22,202 nucleotides of DNA from assembly GCA_910584395.1 (NCBI GenBank), contig CAJUAS010000030.1:1-22202 (forward strand), written 5' to 3'. Positions 12,745 to 20,385 of the stretch are shown here, one piece after another. Both the position numbers and the translations under genes were made by a program. This stretch comes from an uncultured Oscillospiraceae bacterium (GTDB taxonomy: Bacteria; Bacillota; Clostridia; Oscillospirales; Oscillospiraceae). Numbering within the stretch: position 1 is the stretch's first letter; each line of letters starts with the position of its first letter. The notes beneath the pieces were generated by a model, which was given only the letters and a program-made list of their open reading frames with translations, was not told the DNA's origin and did not search any database.

Positions 12745-14057
12745 ATATCCGTCAAGCATTGAAGATGGCCGTCAAGTCCATCTCTTCCAATAAGGCGCGC
12801 TCCTTCCTCACCATGCTGGGCGTCATCATCGGTCTGGCGGCGGTCATCATTCTGGTAAGCTATTCCAGCGGCCAGAATCTGGCCATGAAAGCGTATTATG
12901 AAAGTCAGGGTACGAACGTCCTCACGGTCAGCGCCAGTGACTGGAACTCCTCCCGCGACATCGGGCAGGAGCTGTACGACTACTGTCAAGGGCTGGACGA
13001 GGTAGTGGGCATCACCCCCAACGGCCAGATCTGGAACGACATGACCATCACCTACGGTGCGAAAACGCTGACCCGCAACAACCGCAATGGCATGATGGGC
13101 GCTGTGGTGGTCGGCGGCGGCGGGGTCATGGTCGATGGCGGCGGCCAGCAGGAGGATCACTACCCCACCATCTATCTGGGCAACGACCAGTTCGGCCTGT
13201 GCAACAACTACCAGATCGCCAAGGGCCGTGAATTCAGCTATCTGGAGATTGAGAAAATGAGTCAGGTGTGCGTCCTCGGCTCAGATACGGCAGAGTATCT
13301 CTTCTCCTTCTCCGACCCCATTGACAAAACCATCAACATCAACGGCCGGCCCTTCCGGGTCATCGGAGTCTACGAGAGCAAGGCCGCCAAGGCTACCTTG
13401 GGTAAGGACGATGAAAACTCCTATTGGATCAAGGACTCCATCAAACGGCAGGATAGGCTTCTGCTCCTTCCCAGCACCATGACACGGTATTTCAACAACA
13501 ACCAGTCCATCGACCAGTACACCGTCAAGGTCAAGACCTCCGACGGCATGAAGGAGGTCGTCACCGCCCTGAACGGCTTTCTCCCCACCATCGTCAACCA
13601 GTACACCGGCTATTTTTATGTGGACAACCCAAATGAGTGGAAGGAAAACCAGCAGGAGGCCGACGATATGCAAAGCCGCTTCCTTGGCGGCATCGCCGCC
13701 ATCTCCCTGCTGGTGGGCGGCATCGGCATCATGAACATCATGCTGGTCACCGTTACCGAGCGCACCCGTGAGATCGGCATCCGCAAGGCCATCGGCGCGG
13801 AGCGAAGAAGCATCATTATTCAGTTCCTCATTGAAGCCGCCATGATTTGCGGCATCGGCGGTTTGTTTGGAATTGCCGTAGGATACATAGGAACGATGAT
13901 CATCACAAAAATGTCCTTTGGTCTGGTCATCATGCCCGGCAGCGGCATTACCATCGGCGCGTTCGCCATCTCCGTTGCCCTTGGCATTATCTTTGGCCTC
14001 TACCCCGCTATCAAAGCCTCCGCCCTCCAGCCGGTGGAAGCCCTGCGGGCGGACTAA
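12741..14057 (+). CDS. ABC transporter permease, MacB/FtsX family
   Basis: A 438-aa MacB-type permease. The N-terminal amphipathic NIRQALKMAVKSISSNKARSF leads into TM1 at about 21-43 (TMLGVIIGLAAVIILVSY). An extracytoplasmic MacB periplasmic core-like domain spans about 45-310, and three C-terminal membrane segments lie at about 315-338, 362-390 and 402-425, with the FtsX motif TERTREIGIRKAIGAERRSI after TM2. This topology matches homodimeric mechanotransmission exporters. The core domain has a Gly-rich insert (VVVGGGGVMVDGGGQQ, about 118-135). The start is GTG at 12741, overlapping the ATPase stop, with GAGGAGG upstream. The ATPase, adaptor and SLH genes are in the same operon. Confidence 0.95.
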   Translation: MNIRQALKMAVKSISSNKARSFLTMLGVIIGLAAVIILVSYSSGQNLAMKAYYESQGTNVLTVSASDWNSSRDIGQELYDYCQGLDEVVGITPNGQIWNDMTITYGAKTLTRNNRNGMMGAVVVGGGGVMVDGGGQQEDHYPTIYLGNDQFGLCNNYQIAKGREFSYLEIEKMSQVCVLGSDTAEYLFSFSDPIDKTININGRPFRVIGVYESKAAKATLGKDDENSYWIKDSIKRQDRLLLLPSTMTRYFNNNQSIDQYTVKVKTSDGMKEVVTALNGFLPTIVNQYTGYFYVDNPNEWKENQQEADDMQSRFLGGIAAISLLVGGIGIMNIMLVTVTERTREIGIRKAIGAERRSIIIQFLIEAAMICGIGGLFGIAVGYIGTMIITKMSFGLVIMPGSGITIGAFAISVALGIIFGLYPAIKASALQPVEALRAD

Positions 14058-14076
14058 ATTCAGGAGGGATACGCAA

Positions 14077-16404
14077 ATGAAGAGAACAAAATGGATCGCT
14101 TTGCTTCTGGCGGTGAGTCTGCTGGCCGGGATGGCCACCACCGTCTCCGCCGCCGGGGCTGCCCCCATCGCCCCCGCCTTTACCGATATCGCCGACCCTG
14201 ACGTGGCCGAGAGTGCCGACCTTCTGCGCCTGCTGGGCATCGTCAACGGCACAGGCGGCACGTCCTTTTACCCCCAAGGAACGCTCACCCGCGCTGAGTT
14301 CTCCAAAATGGCGGTGGAGCTGCTGGGCGAGGGGGACAAGGCCGCGTCCCAGATGAACCGCACCATCTTCCGTGACGTGCCCTCCACCCACTGGGCACGG
14401 GGCTACATCCACGTTGCCGCCCAGACCACCACCGGCGGCGAGGGCAGCAAGACCGCCCTCATTCGCGGGGACGGCGCGGGCTGCTTCCGCCCCAACGAGG
14501 CCATCACCTTTGCCGAGGCCACCACCATCCTCATGCGGGTGCTGGGTTACAGCGACGACACCGTGGGCTTTGGCTCTGATTGGTATGACGGCTACCTCTC
14601 CTCCGCCGCCCAGATCGGCCTCACCGACGGCGTGTCCGCCGCCCCTCTGGCCTCCATCTCCCGGGGTGACGCCGCCGTCCTCTTCGCCAACGTTCTTTAC
14701 ACCGCGCCCCGCGGGGGCAAGGACGTGTTCCTTGTGTCCTCTCTGGGCGGCTCGATCACCGAATCTCAACTGGTGCTGGAGGTGAAGGGTCAAACCACCT
14801 CGGACGGCGGCTGGGCTCTGCGTACCGCAGAAAAAAGCTATCGCACCCACCGGGGCAACCTCTCCACCTCCTATCAGGGCCAGCGCTGCAAGCTGGTTCT
14901 GGACAAGGACGGAGACGTGCTCGCCCTCCAGCGGGACACGGACTACACCACCCGCACCATTCGCATTTTGGAGGCCGAGGCCCGTTACGTCATGGCGCAG
15001 GGTCAGGAGCAGGTGCTGGTTGACCCCTCCACCCCCGTCTATCAGAGCGGCCAGAGCCAGTCCACCTACGGCGAGACCTACGCCAAGCGGATGCCCTACG
15101 GCACCAGCGCGGTGTTCTGCTATGACAAGGCCGGCTCTCTCCAATCCATCTATCTTCTAATCGGGGACGGCAACGCCACCACCGCTGTGGCCCTCCCCGG
15201 CACTGATCCCTTCCGTCCCCTCTTCTCCTCCGTCACCCCCACCGTTTACAAAAACGGCGTGCCCTCATCCCTTTCCGCCGTAGAGCCTTACGACGTGGGC
15301 ACATTTGACGGCAGCGCAGACGTACTTAATCTCTCTGACCGCAAGGTGACAGGCGTCTATGAAAACGCCGCACCCAGCGCCGTCAGCCCCAGCGTCATCA
15401 CCGTCATGGGCGCACAGTTCAACGTTCTGGACTGCGCTTTGAAGGATCTGATGAGCTTCAAGCTGGGCGACCGCATGACCCTTCTTCTGGACATGAACAA
15501 CAATGTGGCCGGAGTGGTCTCCCCCGACGCAGTGTCCGGCGAACCTCTGGGCGTCGCCACCATCGAGGGCAACAACGAGTCCGGCTATCAGGCCACGGTG
15601 GAGCTGGCCTACGGCATCACCGTCAAGGGCAAGGTCTCCTCCTCCGTCACTGCCGTGGAACGCGCTCCCGGCCGTCTGGTGAGCGTGGCTTCTTTTGAAA
15701 GCGGCCACCTGCGTCTTACCGTCGTTCCCGCCGACGCCGCACCCGGCGCATGGCGTCCCTCTGCAGGCAAGCTGGGCAGTCTGAATGTCTCCCCGCAGGC
15801 CGCGATCTATGATAAAGCGGGCAACAGCCCCCTCACTCGCGTGTCCCTCTCCCAAGTCACCGCCGATTCCATCTCCGCAAACCAGATCACCTACTATCAC
15901 ACCGACAACAGCGGCAGCGTGGACATCATCCAGTTGGATGACGCCACCGGCGAGTGCTACATCTACGGCATTCTGACCAAGGGGGAAAATATGTTTTCCT
16001 CCGGCTCTGCCGGTCTGTCCACCTCCAACCCCACGGTCTATGTAAAGAATGCCAAGGATTCCCTGCACATGATCTCCACCCTCTCCGCCATTGGCGCAGA
16101 GAACAGCTTTGTGGGCATCGCCGGCGGCACTTCCAACATTGACGGCGTCAGCCGTCTGGGCCGCACCGTCACCCTTCGCTCTCAGGCGCGCATCCGCCGC
16201 ACCGCCTTTACCGAGGACACCGTCACTGTCAATGGCGCGGTCTATCCTCTGGCGGCCAACATCGACGACTGCTGCTATAACGCCAAGTCCAAGACATGGT
16301 TCTCCTCTTTGGATGAGGCTCTGGCGTACACCAACGCCCTTACAGTCTACTTTGACCGCTCCCCTGCTCAGGGCGGCAAGGTTCGTCTGGTGGTCGTGGA
16401 GTAA
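14077..16404 (+). CDS. Exported protein with N-terminal SLH domains, last gene of the exporter operon
   Basis: A 775-aa secreted protein with a signal peptide at 1-26 (MKRTKWIALLLAVSLLAGMA...VSAA) and three SLH-type domains at about 33-80 (FTDIADPDVAESADLLRLLG), 90-155 (FRDVPSTHWARGYIHVA) and 160-210 (WYDGYLSSAAQIGL). A long beta-rich region with repeated IYxx/LxLDxDGDV-type strands follows, with no catalytic motif I recognise. The start is ATG at 14077 with GGAGGG 8 nt upstream; the gene follows the permease by 19 bp and ends at a strong terminator. SLH domains usually bind pyruvylated wall polymer, so the protein is probably cell-wall bound. Being in the exporter operon suggests it is an extracytoplasmic partner or client of that machine; this is an inference. 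Confidence 0.9.
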   Translation: MKRTKWIALLLAVSLLAGMATTVSAAGAAPIAPAFTDIADPDVAESADLLRLLGIVNGTGGTSFYPQGTLTRAEFSKMAVELLGEGDKAASQMNRTIFRDVPSTHWARGYIHVAAQTTTGGEGSKTALIRGDGAGCFRPNEAITFAEATTILMRVLGYSDDTVGFGSDWYDGYLSSAAQIGLTDGVSAAPLASISRGDAAVLFANVLYTAPRGGKDVFLVSSLGGSITESQLVLEVKGQTTSDGGWALRTAEKSYRTHRGNLSTSYQGQRCKLVLDKDGDVLALQRDTDYTTRTIRILEAEARYVMAQGQEQVLVDPSTPVYQSGQSQSTYGETYAKRMPYGTSAVFCYDKAGSLQSIYLLIGDGNATTAVALPGTDPFRPLFSSVTPTVYKNGVPSSLSAVEPYDVGTFDGSADVLNLSDRKVTGVYENAAPSAVSPSVITVMGAQFNVLDCALKDLMSFKLGDRMTLLLDMNNNVAGVVSPDAVSGEPLGVATIEGNNESGYQATVELAYGITVKGKVSSSVTAVERAPGRLVSVASFESGHLRLTVVPADAAPGAWRPSAGKLGSLNVSPQAAIYDKAGNSPLTRVSLSQVTADSISANQITYYHTDNSGSVDIIQLDDATGECYIYGILTKGENMFSSGSAGLSTSNPTVYVKNAKDSLHMISTLSAIGAENSFVGIAGGTSNIDGVSRLGRTVTLRSQARIRRTAFTEDTVTVNGAVYPLAANIDDCCYNAKSKTWFSSLDEALAYTNALTVYFDRSPAQGGKVRLVVVE

Positions 16405-16420
16405 GCTCTGGATCGGTTCA

Positions 16421-16453
16421 AAAGCGGGAGGGCGTCGGCCCTCCCGCTTTTTT
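16421..16453 (+). terminator. Intrinsic terminator of the exporter-SLH operon
   Basis: A perfect 10-bp stem GCGGGAGGGC / GCCCTCCCGC with loop GTCG, flanked by AAA and followed by six T's, 17 bp after the stop codon. Confidence 0.95.
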
Positions 16454-16454
16454 C

Positions 16455-16483
16455 TTGACAGGCGTGTTATAATGGTGTATACT
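16455..16483 (+). promoter_or_regulatory. Sigma-A promoter of the smpB unit
   Basis: Consensus TTGACA at 16455-16460, 17-bp spacer, TATACT at 16478-16483, starting directly after the preceding terminator. A nearer TATAAT at 16468 is only 7 bp from the -35 and is not the -10. Confidence 0.88.
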
Positions 16484-16509
16484 TCCCTTTCCGGTCAGGA
16501 GGTGAGCGT

Positions 16510-16977
16510 ATGGCCCACAGCGAAAAGCGGGTGGTGGCAAAAAACCCAAAAGCATACCACGACTATTTTATCGAGGATACCTTTGAAGCGGGCGTCGCCC
16601 TCGCAGGGACGGAGGTCAAGTCCATCCGTCTTGGCAATGTGAACCTGAAGGATTCCTTCTGCGTCATCAAAGAAGGCCAGCTCACCCTGTTGGGCGTCCA
16701 CATCTCCCCCTACGAAAAGGGCAACATCTTCAACAAAGAGCCCCGCCGCCCCCGGCAGCTTCTCATGCATAAACGGGAGATCAACCGTTTGGGGGCGAAG
16801 ATGCAGCAGGACGGTTACGCTCTCATTCCCCTGTCGGTGTACTTTTCCGGAGCGCGGGTGAAGATCGAGCTGGGGCTTGCCAAGGGCAAAAAGCTCTATG
16901 ACAAGCGGGATTCCGCCGCCCAGCGGGACGCCAAGCGGGAGATCGACCGCAGAATGAAGGAACAACGGACGCGCTGA
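16510..16977 (+). CDS. smpB: SsrA-binding protein SmpB
   Basis: A 155-aa SmpB, the RNA-binding partner that carries tmRNA to stalled ribosomes. Motifs are typical: VVAKNPKAYHDYFIEDTFEAG, LAGTEVKSIRLGNVNLKDSF, HISPYEKGN, RPRQLLMHKREI, then the basic C-terminal tail KGKKLYDKRDSAAQRDAKRE, which becomes helical in the mRNA channel. Length is normal. AGGAGGTGA precedes the ATG by 6 nt. The cyclophilin gene follows after 29 bp, and the tmRNA gene is 627 bp downstream of the smpB stop, so both parts of the trans-translation system sit in one cluster, probably sharing at least part of one transcript. Confidence 0.98.
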   Translation: MAHSEKRVVAKNPKAYHDYFIEDTFEAGVALAGTEVKSIRLGNVNLKDSFCVIKEGQLTLLGVHISPYEKGNIFNKEPRRPRQLLMHKREINRLGAKMQQDGYALIPLSVYFSGARVKIELGLAKGKKLYDKRDSAAQRDAKREIDRRMKEQRTR

Positions 16978-17006
16978 CGCGTCCGACAGTAAAAGGAGTG
17001 TTGAAA

Positions 17007-17528
17007 ATGGCAAATCCTACCTTTACCATCACCATGGAAAACGGCGGCGTCATGTCCGGGGAGCTTTACCCCGACAAAGCCCCCAATTCGGTGAACAATT
17101 TCATCGCCTTGGCCCAGTCCGGTTTCTATAACGGCCTCACCTTCCACCGGGTCATCCCCGGCTTTATGATCCAAGGCGGCTGCCCCAAGGGCACGGGCAC
17201 GGGCGGGCCGGGGTACTCCATCAAGGGCGAGTTTTCCGGCAACGGCTTCAAGCAGAACGATCTGGTTCACGACCGCGGCGTGCTGTCCATGGCCCGGGCT
17301 ATGGCCCCCAACTCCGCCGGAAGCCAGTTCTTCATCATGGTGGAGAAAGCGCCCCATCTGGACGGCCAGTACGCCGCCTTCGGCAAGGTGCTGGCGGGCA
17401 TGGACGTGGCCGACGCCATCGTCTCGGTGCGAACGGATTTCCAAGATAAGCCTCTGGAGGCCCAGCGGATCGCCACCGTCACCATTGACACTCACGGCGA
17501 GACCTACCCCGCCCCGCAGAAGGTATAA
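17007..17528 (+). CDS. ppiB: Cyclophilin-type peptidyl-prolyl cis-trans isomerase
   Basis: A 173-aa cyclophilin catalysing cis-trans isomerisation of Xaa-Pro bonds. There is no signal peptide, so it is cytoplasmic. Active-site segments: FHRVIPGFMIQGGCP (catalytic Arg with Phe/Met/Gln), GVLSMARAMAPNSAGSQFFI and HLDGQYAAFGKVLAGMDV. The residue usually Asn in the substrate pocket is within MARAMAPNSAGSQFF, as in other bacterial cyclophilins. The start chosen is ATG at 17007 (AAAAGGAG, 8-nt spacing); a GTG three codons upstream overlaps that ribosome binding site. It lies between smpB and ssrA. A GC-rich hairpin without U-tract at 17579-17598 follows. Confidence 0.95.
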   Translation: MANPTFTITMENGGVMSGELYPDKAPNSVNNFIALAQSGFYNGLTFHRVIPGFMIQGGCPKGTGTGGPGYSIKGEFSGNGFKQNDLVHDRGVLSMARAMAPNSAGSQFFIMVEKAPHLDGQYAAFGKVLAGMDVADAIVSVRTDFQDKPLEAQRIATVTIDTHGETYPAPQKV

Positions 17529-17578
17529 CTGCCCCAGCCAAGAAGAACTACGTTTGCTTGACCTGTTTTCACCCACTC

Positions 17579-17598
17579 GCGGCGGCTCACGCCGCCGC
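17579..17598 (+). other. GC-rich stem-loop just upstream of tmRNA
   Basis: A perfect 8-bp stem GCGGCGGC / GCCGCCGC with loop TCAC, ending 5 bp before the tmRNA 5' end, without a T-tract. It may mark a processing site or attenuate readthrough from smpB-ppiB. I see no convincing -10 for a separate ssrA promoter (TTGACC at 17558 has no partner). Confidence 0.45.
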
Positions 17599-17603
17599 TT
17601 CAC

Positions 17604-17954
17604 GGGGCCGTACCGGTTTCGACGGGGGTATGGAGGCGGGAATAGCGGGCGGATGCGCCTAACATCCTTAAAATGGGCAACTTATAAATTAAAGAACAAC
17701 GATAACGTAGTTCTCGCTGCCGCTTAATTAGCCGCAGCCATCCGCGCCGGAGGGGCCACGGGCCGGCAAGGGTGTCATCTTAGTGGCGTCCGTGAGCGCG
17801 TTAAGAGTTGCGCGCGCCATGCACAATGACTCTACCAAGCCCTGCAGCGTGACGGCTCGCGTCAGGGCAAGGGAATGTAAATAACCGTCTGCGCCCGGAG
17901 AAGTTCCCGTTAAAGTGCTTTCGGACAGGGGTTCAACTCCCCTCGGCTCCACCA
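17604..17954 (+). ncRNA. ssrA: tmRNA (SsrA)
   Basis: A complete one-piece tmRNA of 351 nt. The 5' end GGGGCCGTACCGGTTTCGAC pairs with the 3' end CGGCTCC-ACCA to form the tRNA-like acceptor stem, with the T-arm GGGGTTCAACTCCCC and an encoded CCA. The tag frame probably resumes at GCA 17677 and reads ATYKLKNNDNVVLAAA before TAA at 17725-17727; the hydrophobic VLAAA end is the usual protease degron. The resume codon is inferred from frame and from the usual tag ending. The pseudoknot region follows. The gene is close to smpB, its protein partner. Confidence 0.97.
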
Positions 17955-17960
17955 TCAGGC

Positions 17961-17991
17961 AAGCCATGAAACCATCTCGGTTTCATGGCTT
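17961..17991 (+). terminator. Terminator after tmRNA
   Basis: A 13-bp stem AAGCCATGAAACC / GGTTTCATGGCTT with loop ATCTC, followed by TCCTTT. It contains the ATG at 17985, which is therefore an unlikely translation start. Confidence 0.8.
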
Positions 17992-18806
17992 TCCTTTATA
18001 CTGGCGATGCTATACGAGTTGACCGAAAAGGCCGAGAGGCAGAAAGCCTTGACAACCCAGCGCTCACCATGCTCCTATCTGCACAGGAAAGCGTTTTGGA
18101 GGGAATACTGAATAATGACGCTTTTCGTGGGCGAGGACTGACAGGGCGATTCTTGTATAGTAAGCCTAACTCAATGATGGGACACCGCCCCTTTGATACC
18201 CCGGCAATACAGGATAGTTTAAGCGAGGGCTATGAGCAAGTCCTCCTTGCTCTATTCTCCCTGCCATACCCTGACCCGGATATGCCAATCATCAAGCTGG
18301 GACCTGATGCTTTGGCCGTATATAGACAGTTTTCGGAGAAGATAGAGCGCCGACTATTGACCGATTTTGAGGATATGCCCGATTGGGGCGGTAAATGTGC
18401 AGGGTCAGCCTTACGGATCGCCGGCATTTTGCACTGTGTAGAAAATCGATCCGCCCCCAGCAAAAACCCTGTATCAGAGCGCACAATGAAGCGGGCAGTA
18501 AAAATTATGAGTTACTTCATAAAGCATGCCCAGTATACCTATTCCGTTATGGGAGCCGATAAAACACTCCATGAGGCCCGGTATATTTTACGGCGTCTGG
18601 AAAAACAGCCCATGCGTGAACTGACAAAGAGCGCTATATATCACCTTTGCAGAAACAAAAACTTCAAAAAAGCAGATGATATAATCCCGGCTTTGGACCT
18701 GTTGATTGAATATGGTTATCTGAAAAGGAGGAGTTATTATCAGGCGACAGGCGGACGACCCAGAAGTGATAGTTATCTGTTAAACCCAATTTACTTTGGA
18801 GAATAA
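17985..18806 (+). pseudogene. DUF3987-family (YfjI-like, primase/helicase-associated) protein, N-terminally truncated remnant
   Basis: The open frame gives 273 codons, of which all but the first few match the C-terminal part of DUF3987 proteins found in integrative elements and prophages, often with primase or helicase modules. Recognisable blocks are GDAIRVDRKGREAESLDNPALT, EGILNNDAFRGRGLTGRFLYS and WGGKCAGSALRIAGILHC; a winged-helix-like tail follows (REARYILRRLEKQP...GGRPRSDSYLLNPIYF). Full family members are usually about 450-800 aa, so the N-terminal half is missing. The frame begins inside the tmRNA terminator without a ribosome binding site, so family sequence starts abruptly at about 17995. 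This looks like a deletion scar from an element once lodged at ssrA. Confidence 0.75.
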
Positions 18807-18875
18807 TCCATACCATATGGCTTTTAAGGCTTAAATGTAAAAATCGTTTTTTCCTTTTGAGCCATAAAAACCATA

Positions 18876-18916
18876 AAAAGGACCATGCTATCCCAACCGG
18901 GCAGCATGGTCCTTTT
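18876..18916. terminator. Bidirectional terminator between DUF3987 remnant and DUF6508 gene
   Basis: A perfect 14-bp stem AAAAGGACCATGCT / AGCATGGTCCTTTT with a 13-nt loop. The A/T ends give U-tracts in both directions. It separates convergent genes. Confidence 0.88.
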
Positions 18917-18926
18917 GTGCGATACT

Positions 18927-19343
18927 TTATGGTGTCAAAAGTACTTCCATCCGCTTTAGTAGAGCCAGAAATGTTCCTTCCCTTATTGCCTGTCCCCATA
19001 GTCCATCACAAAAGCGCTCCTGTCGGACATAGCAGGTCAGGATTGCCTTTGCCAATTTGAAATCAGCAGTATCAATTTTCTTCGTCAACTCATTATTCAT
19101 CGCCAAGCCATATTCCCGCAAGGTGTCTCCATAAGCGAAATCTATTAAATTGCTATTGGAAACATCGTCAATAAATTTCAGAAATTGAGGCTCATAGACT
19201 GGATACGGCATAGAGAAAGTTCCATCTTCCAGTTTTCTGCTTTTCTCCCATCGGTAAGCAGTTTCTACATGGACTGCTTCAAAGTAGGGTATGTACCCTC
19301 GTATCTGTCCGAACTCTGCATAGCCATCCATAGTTTTTTCCAT
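18927..19343 (-). CDS. DUF6508-like protein of unknown function
   Basis: A 138-aa soluble protein. GYIPYFE near the N-terminus, the central TFSMPYPVYEPQFLKFIDDV, LIDFAYGD and the C-terminal AKAILTCYVRQERFCDGLWGQAIREGTFLALLKRM resemble the DUF6508 family, in which an 'RxERF(C/S)xG' block precedes a final helix. Assignment is from memory of that pattern and is moderately sure. The family has no firmly established function. The start is ATG at 19343 with AGAGGT upstream. It lies 32 bp downstream of the deoxyinosine-glycosylase-like gene in the same direction, so the two are probably co-transcribed from the XRE-linked operator region at 19943-19982. Base composition is AT-richer than the genes left of ssrA. 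Confidence 0.65.
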   Translation of the reverse strand: MEKTMDGYAEFGQIRGYIPYFEAVHVETAYRWEKSRKLEDGTFSMPYPVYEPQFLKFIDDVSNSNLIDFAYGDTLREYGLAMNNELTKKIDTADFKLAKAILTCYVRQERFCDGLWGQAIREGTFLALLKRMEVLLTP

Positions 19344-19375
19344 ATCAATACCTCTTTCTTTGCATTTGTATTATA

Positions 19376-19927
19376 TCACATAGAGGCCGGTTTCTTCCAT
19401 GCCAACTTCGGAACATCTTGCAGTTGGGGAATGACGCAGGATAAGGCCGCCCTCCATTCCATTACTTTCGCTTCGGTACTTTTCCTGTTTTGACCGCTGG
19501 GTGAGGATACGCAAATGTAGGGGATAGCGGAATTTTTGAAAAAGCGTTTGAAATACTTATAGGCATCTTTGCTGTGAAATATGAGTAGTTTTATGTTGGG
19601 GTATTTGGCTAAGCAGAGGGGAAGGTCATTGGGCCTTTCGCTTATTAAATCTCTGTCACTGGAAGTATCCCGCACCGCAGACTCTAATACATCCCAAAGT
19701 GCGATATGGTACTTGCTCAGCAGGGTTTCTTTGGCGGTCTCTGATTGCTCTATCTTTTCGCCACATGCCAAAAAGAGCAGCTCCCAAAAGCGATTGGAAG
19801 GGTCGGCGTAATACTTCTTTAAGGACAGGGAAGTTTGTCCGGGGAGCGTTCCCAAGATAAGGACTACTGAACTTTTGTCAATGTGTGCAGGCAATCCGTA
19901 AAGTCGTTTTGGTAAAGGGTTATTCAT
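19376..19927 (-). CDS. DNA-deoxyinosine glycosylase-like protein (uracil-DNA glycosylase superfamily, family 6)
   Basis: A 183-aa protein of the uracil-DNA glycosylase fold, closest in pattern to hypoxanthine/deoxyinosine-DNA glycosylases, which remove deaminated adenine from DNA. Motifs: VVLILGTLPGQTSLSLKKYY (strand 1 and catalytic loop region), the characteristic DPSNRFWELL shortly after, HIALWDVLESAVRD, NIKLLIFHSKDAYKYF and VSSPSG near the C-terminus (the SPSG-type loop). Length suits the family (about 160-200 aa). The start at 19927 has GAGGTGG 5 nt upstream; a GTG three codons earlier overlaps that site. It heads a two-gene unit with the DUF6508-like gene and diverges from the XRE regulator. 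Confidence 0.82.
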   Translation of the reverse strand: MNNPLPKRLYGLPAHIDKSSVVLILGTLPGQTSLSLKKYYADPSNRFWELLFLACGEKIEQSETAKETLLSKYHIALWDVLESAVRDTSSDRDLISERPNDLPLCLAKYPNIKLLIFHSKDAYKYFKRFFKNSAIPYICVSSPSGQNRKSTEAKVMEWRAALSCVIPQLQDVPKLAWKKPASM

Positions 19928-19942
19928 GTATACCACCTCGTT

Positions 19943-19982
19943 ATTAGGCTACGCATAGCCTAATAGTACCACACATAGCCTA
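19943..19982. promoter_or_regulatory. Operator with palindromic and repeated half-sites in the divergent region
   Basis: ATTAGGCTA (19943-19951) and TAGCCTAAT (19956-19964) form a perfect inverted repeat with a 4-bp centre. A further CATAGCCTA at 19974-19982 repeats the half-site at 19954-19962, exactly 20 bp (two helical turns) away. On the minus strand a TACTAT -10 candidate (19969-19964) lies between them, with TTTGCT 18 bp upstream. Probably bound by the XRE regulator at 20033. Confidence 0.7.
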
Positions 19983-20032
19983 CAAAAGCAAAGAAAATCC
20001 CTTATGCTTAATGGCACAAGGGAGGAAAATCT

Positions 20033-20275
20033 ATGAATACAACAACTGCTGTGAGGGATCGGATATTGCGGCTCTGCCACGAGAGGAACATTACAACAAA
20101 CAACTTAGCTACAATATCCGGCTTGCCGCCATCGTCTATCAAGAACATTCTTTATGGCAAGAGCCTTAACCCTAAAATCATCACCATTAAAATGATTTGC
20201 GATGGGCTGAATATCACGCTTGCCGAGTTTTTCAACACACCTGAGTTTGATAATTTGGAACAAGAGTTGAAATGA
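20033..20275 (+). CDS. Small XRE-family helix-turn-helix regulator
   Basis: An 80-aa Cro/C1-type DNA-binding protein consisting of almost nothing but the HTH domain: VRDRILRLCHERNITTNNLA (helices 1-2), TISGLPPSSIKNILYGKS (turn and recognition helix), NPKIITIKMICDGLNITLAEFF (helices 4-5). GGGAGG precedes the ATG by 7 nt. It diverges from the glycosylase/DUF6508 pair, and the operator in the gap suggests it regulates that pair and itself. Such regulators are common in integrated elements. Confidence 0.92.
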   Translation: MNTTTAVRDRILRLCHERNITTNNLATISGLPPSSIKNILYGKSLNPKIITIKMICDGLNITLAEFFNTPEFDNLEQELK

Positions 20276-20311
20276 AGTATACTACATAGTAGCTTATCTT
20301 CAATGATTACA

Positions 20312-20340
20312 TTTACAATCCATTTCATATCTGTTATACT
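20312..20340 (+). promoter_or_regulatory. Sigma-A promoter of the HEPN-like gene
   Basis: TTTACA at 20312-20317, 17-bp spacer, TATACT at 20335-20340, with an extended -10 TG at 20332-20333. It lies 45 bp before the start codon. Confidence 0.82.
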
Positions 20341-20385
20341 TGGAATATCGAAAACATTAGATATTTGTAATAAGCAGGGATTTCT

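Noticed and set aside
14011..15144. 377-codon minus-strand open frame
   Set aside because: It is antisense to the SLH protein, with low-complexity Gly/Val/Ala composition and no start signal.
17728..17967. Minus-strand ORF containing VEPRGVEPLSE
   Set aside because: This is the well-known false ORF produced by translating the complement of tmRNA or tRNA T-arms.
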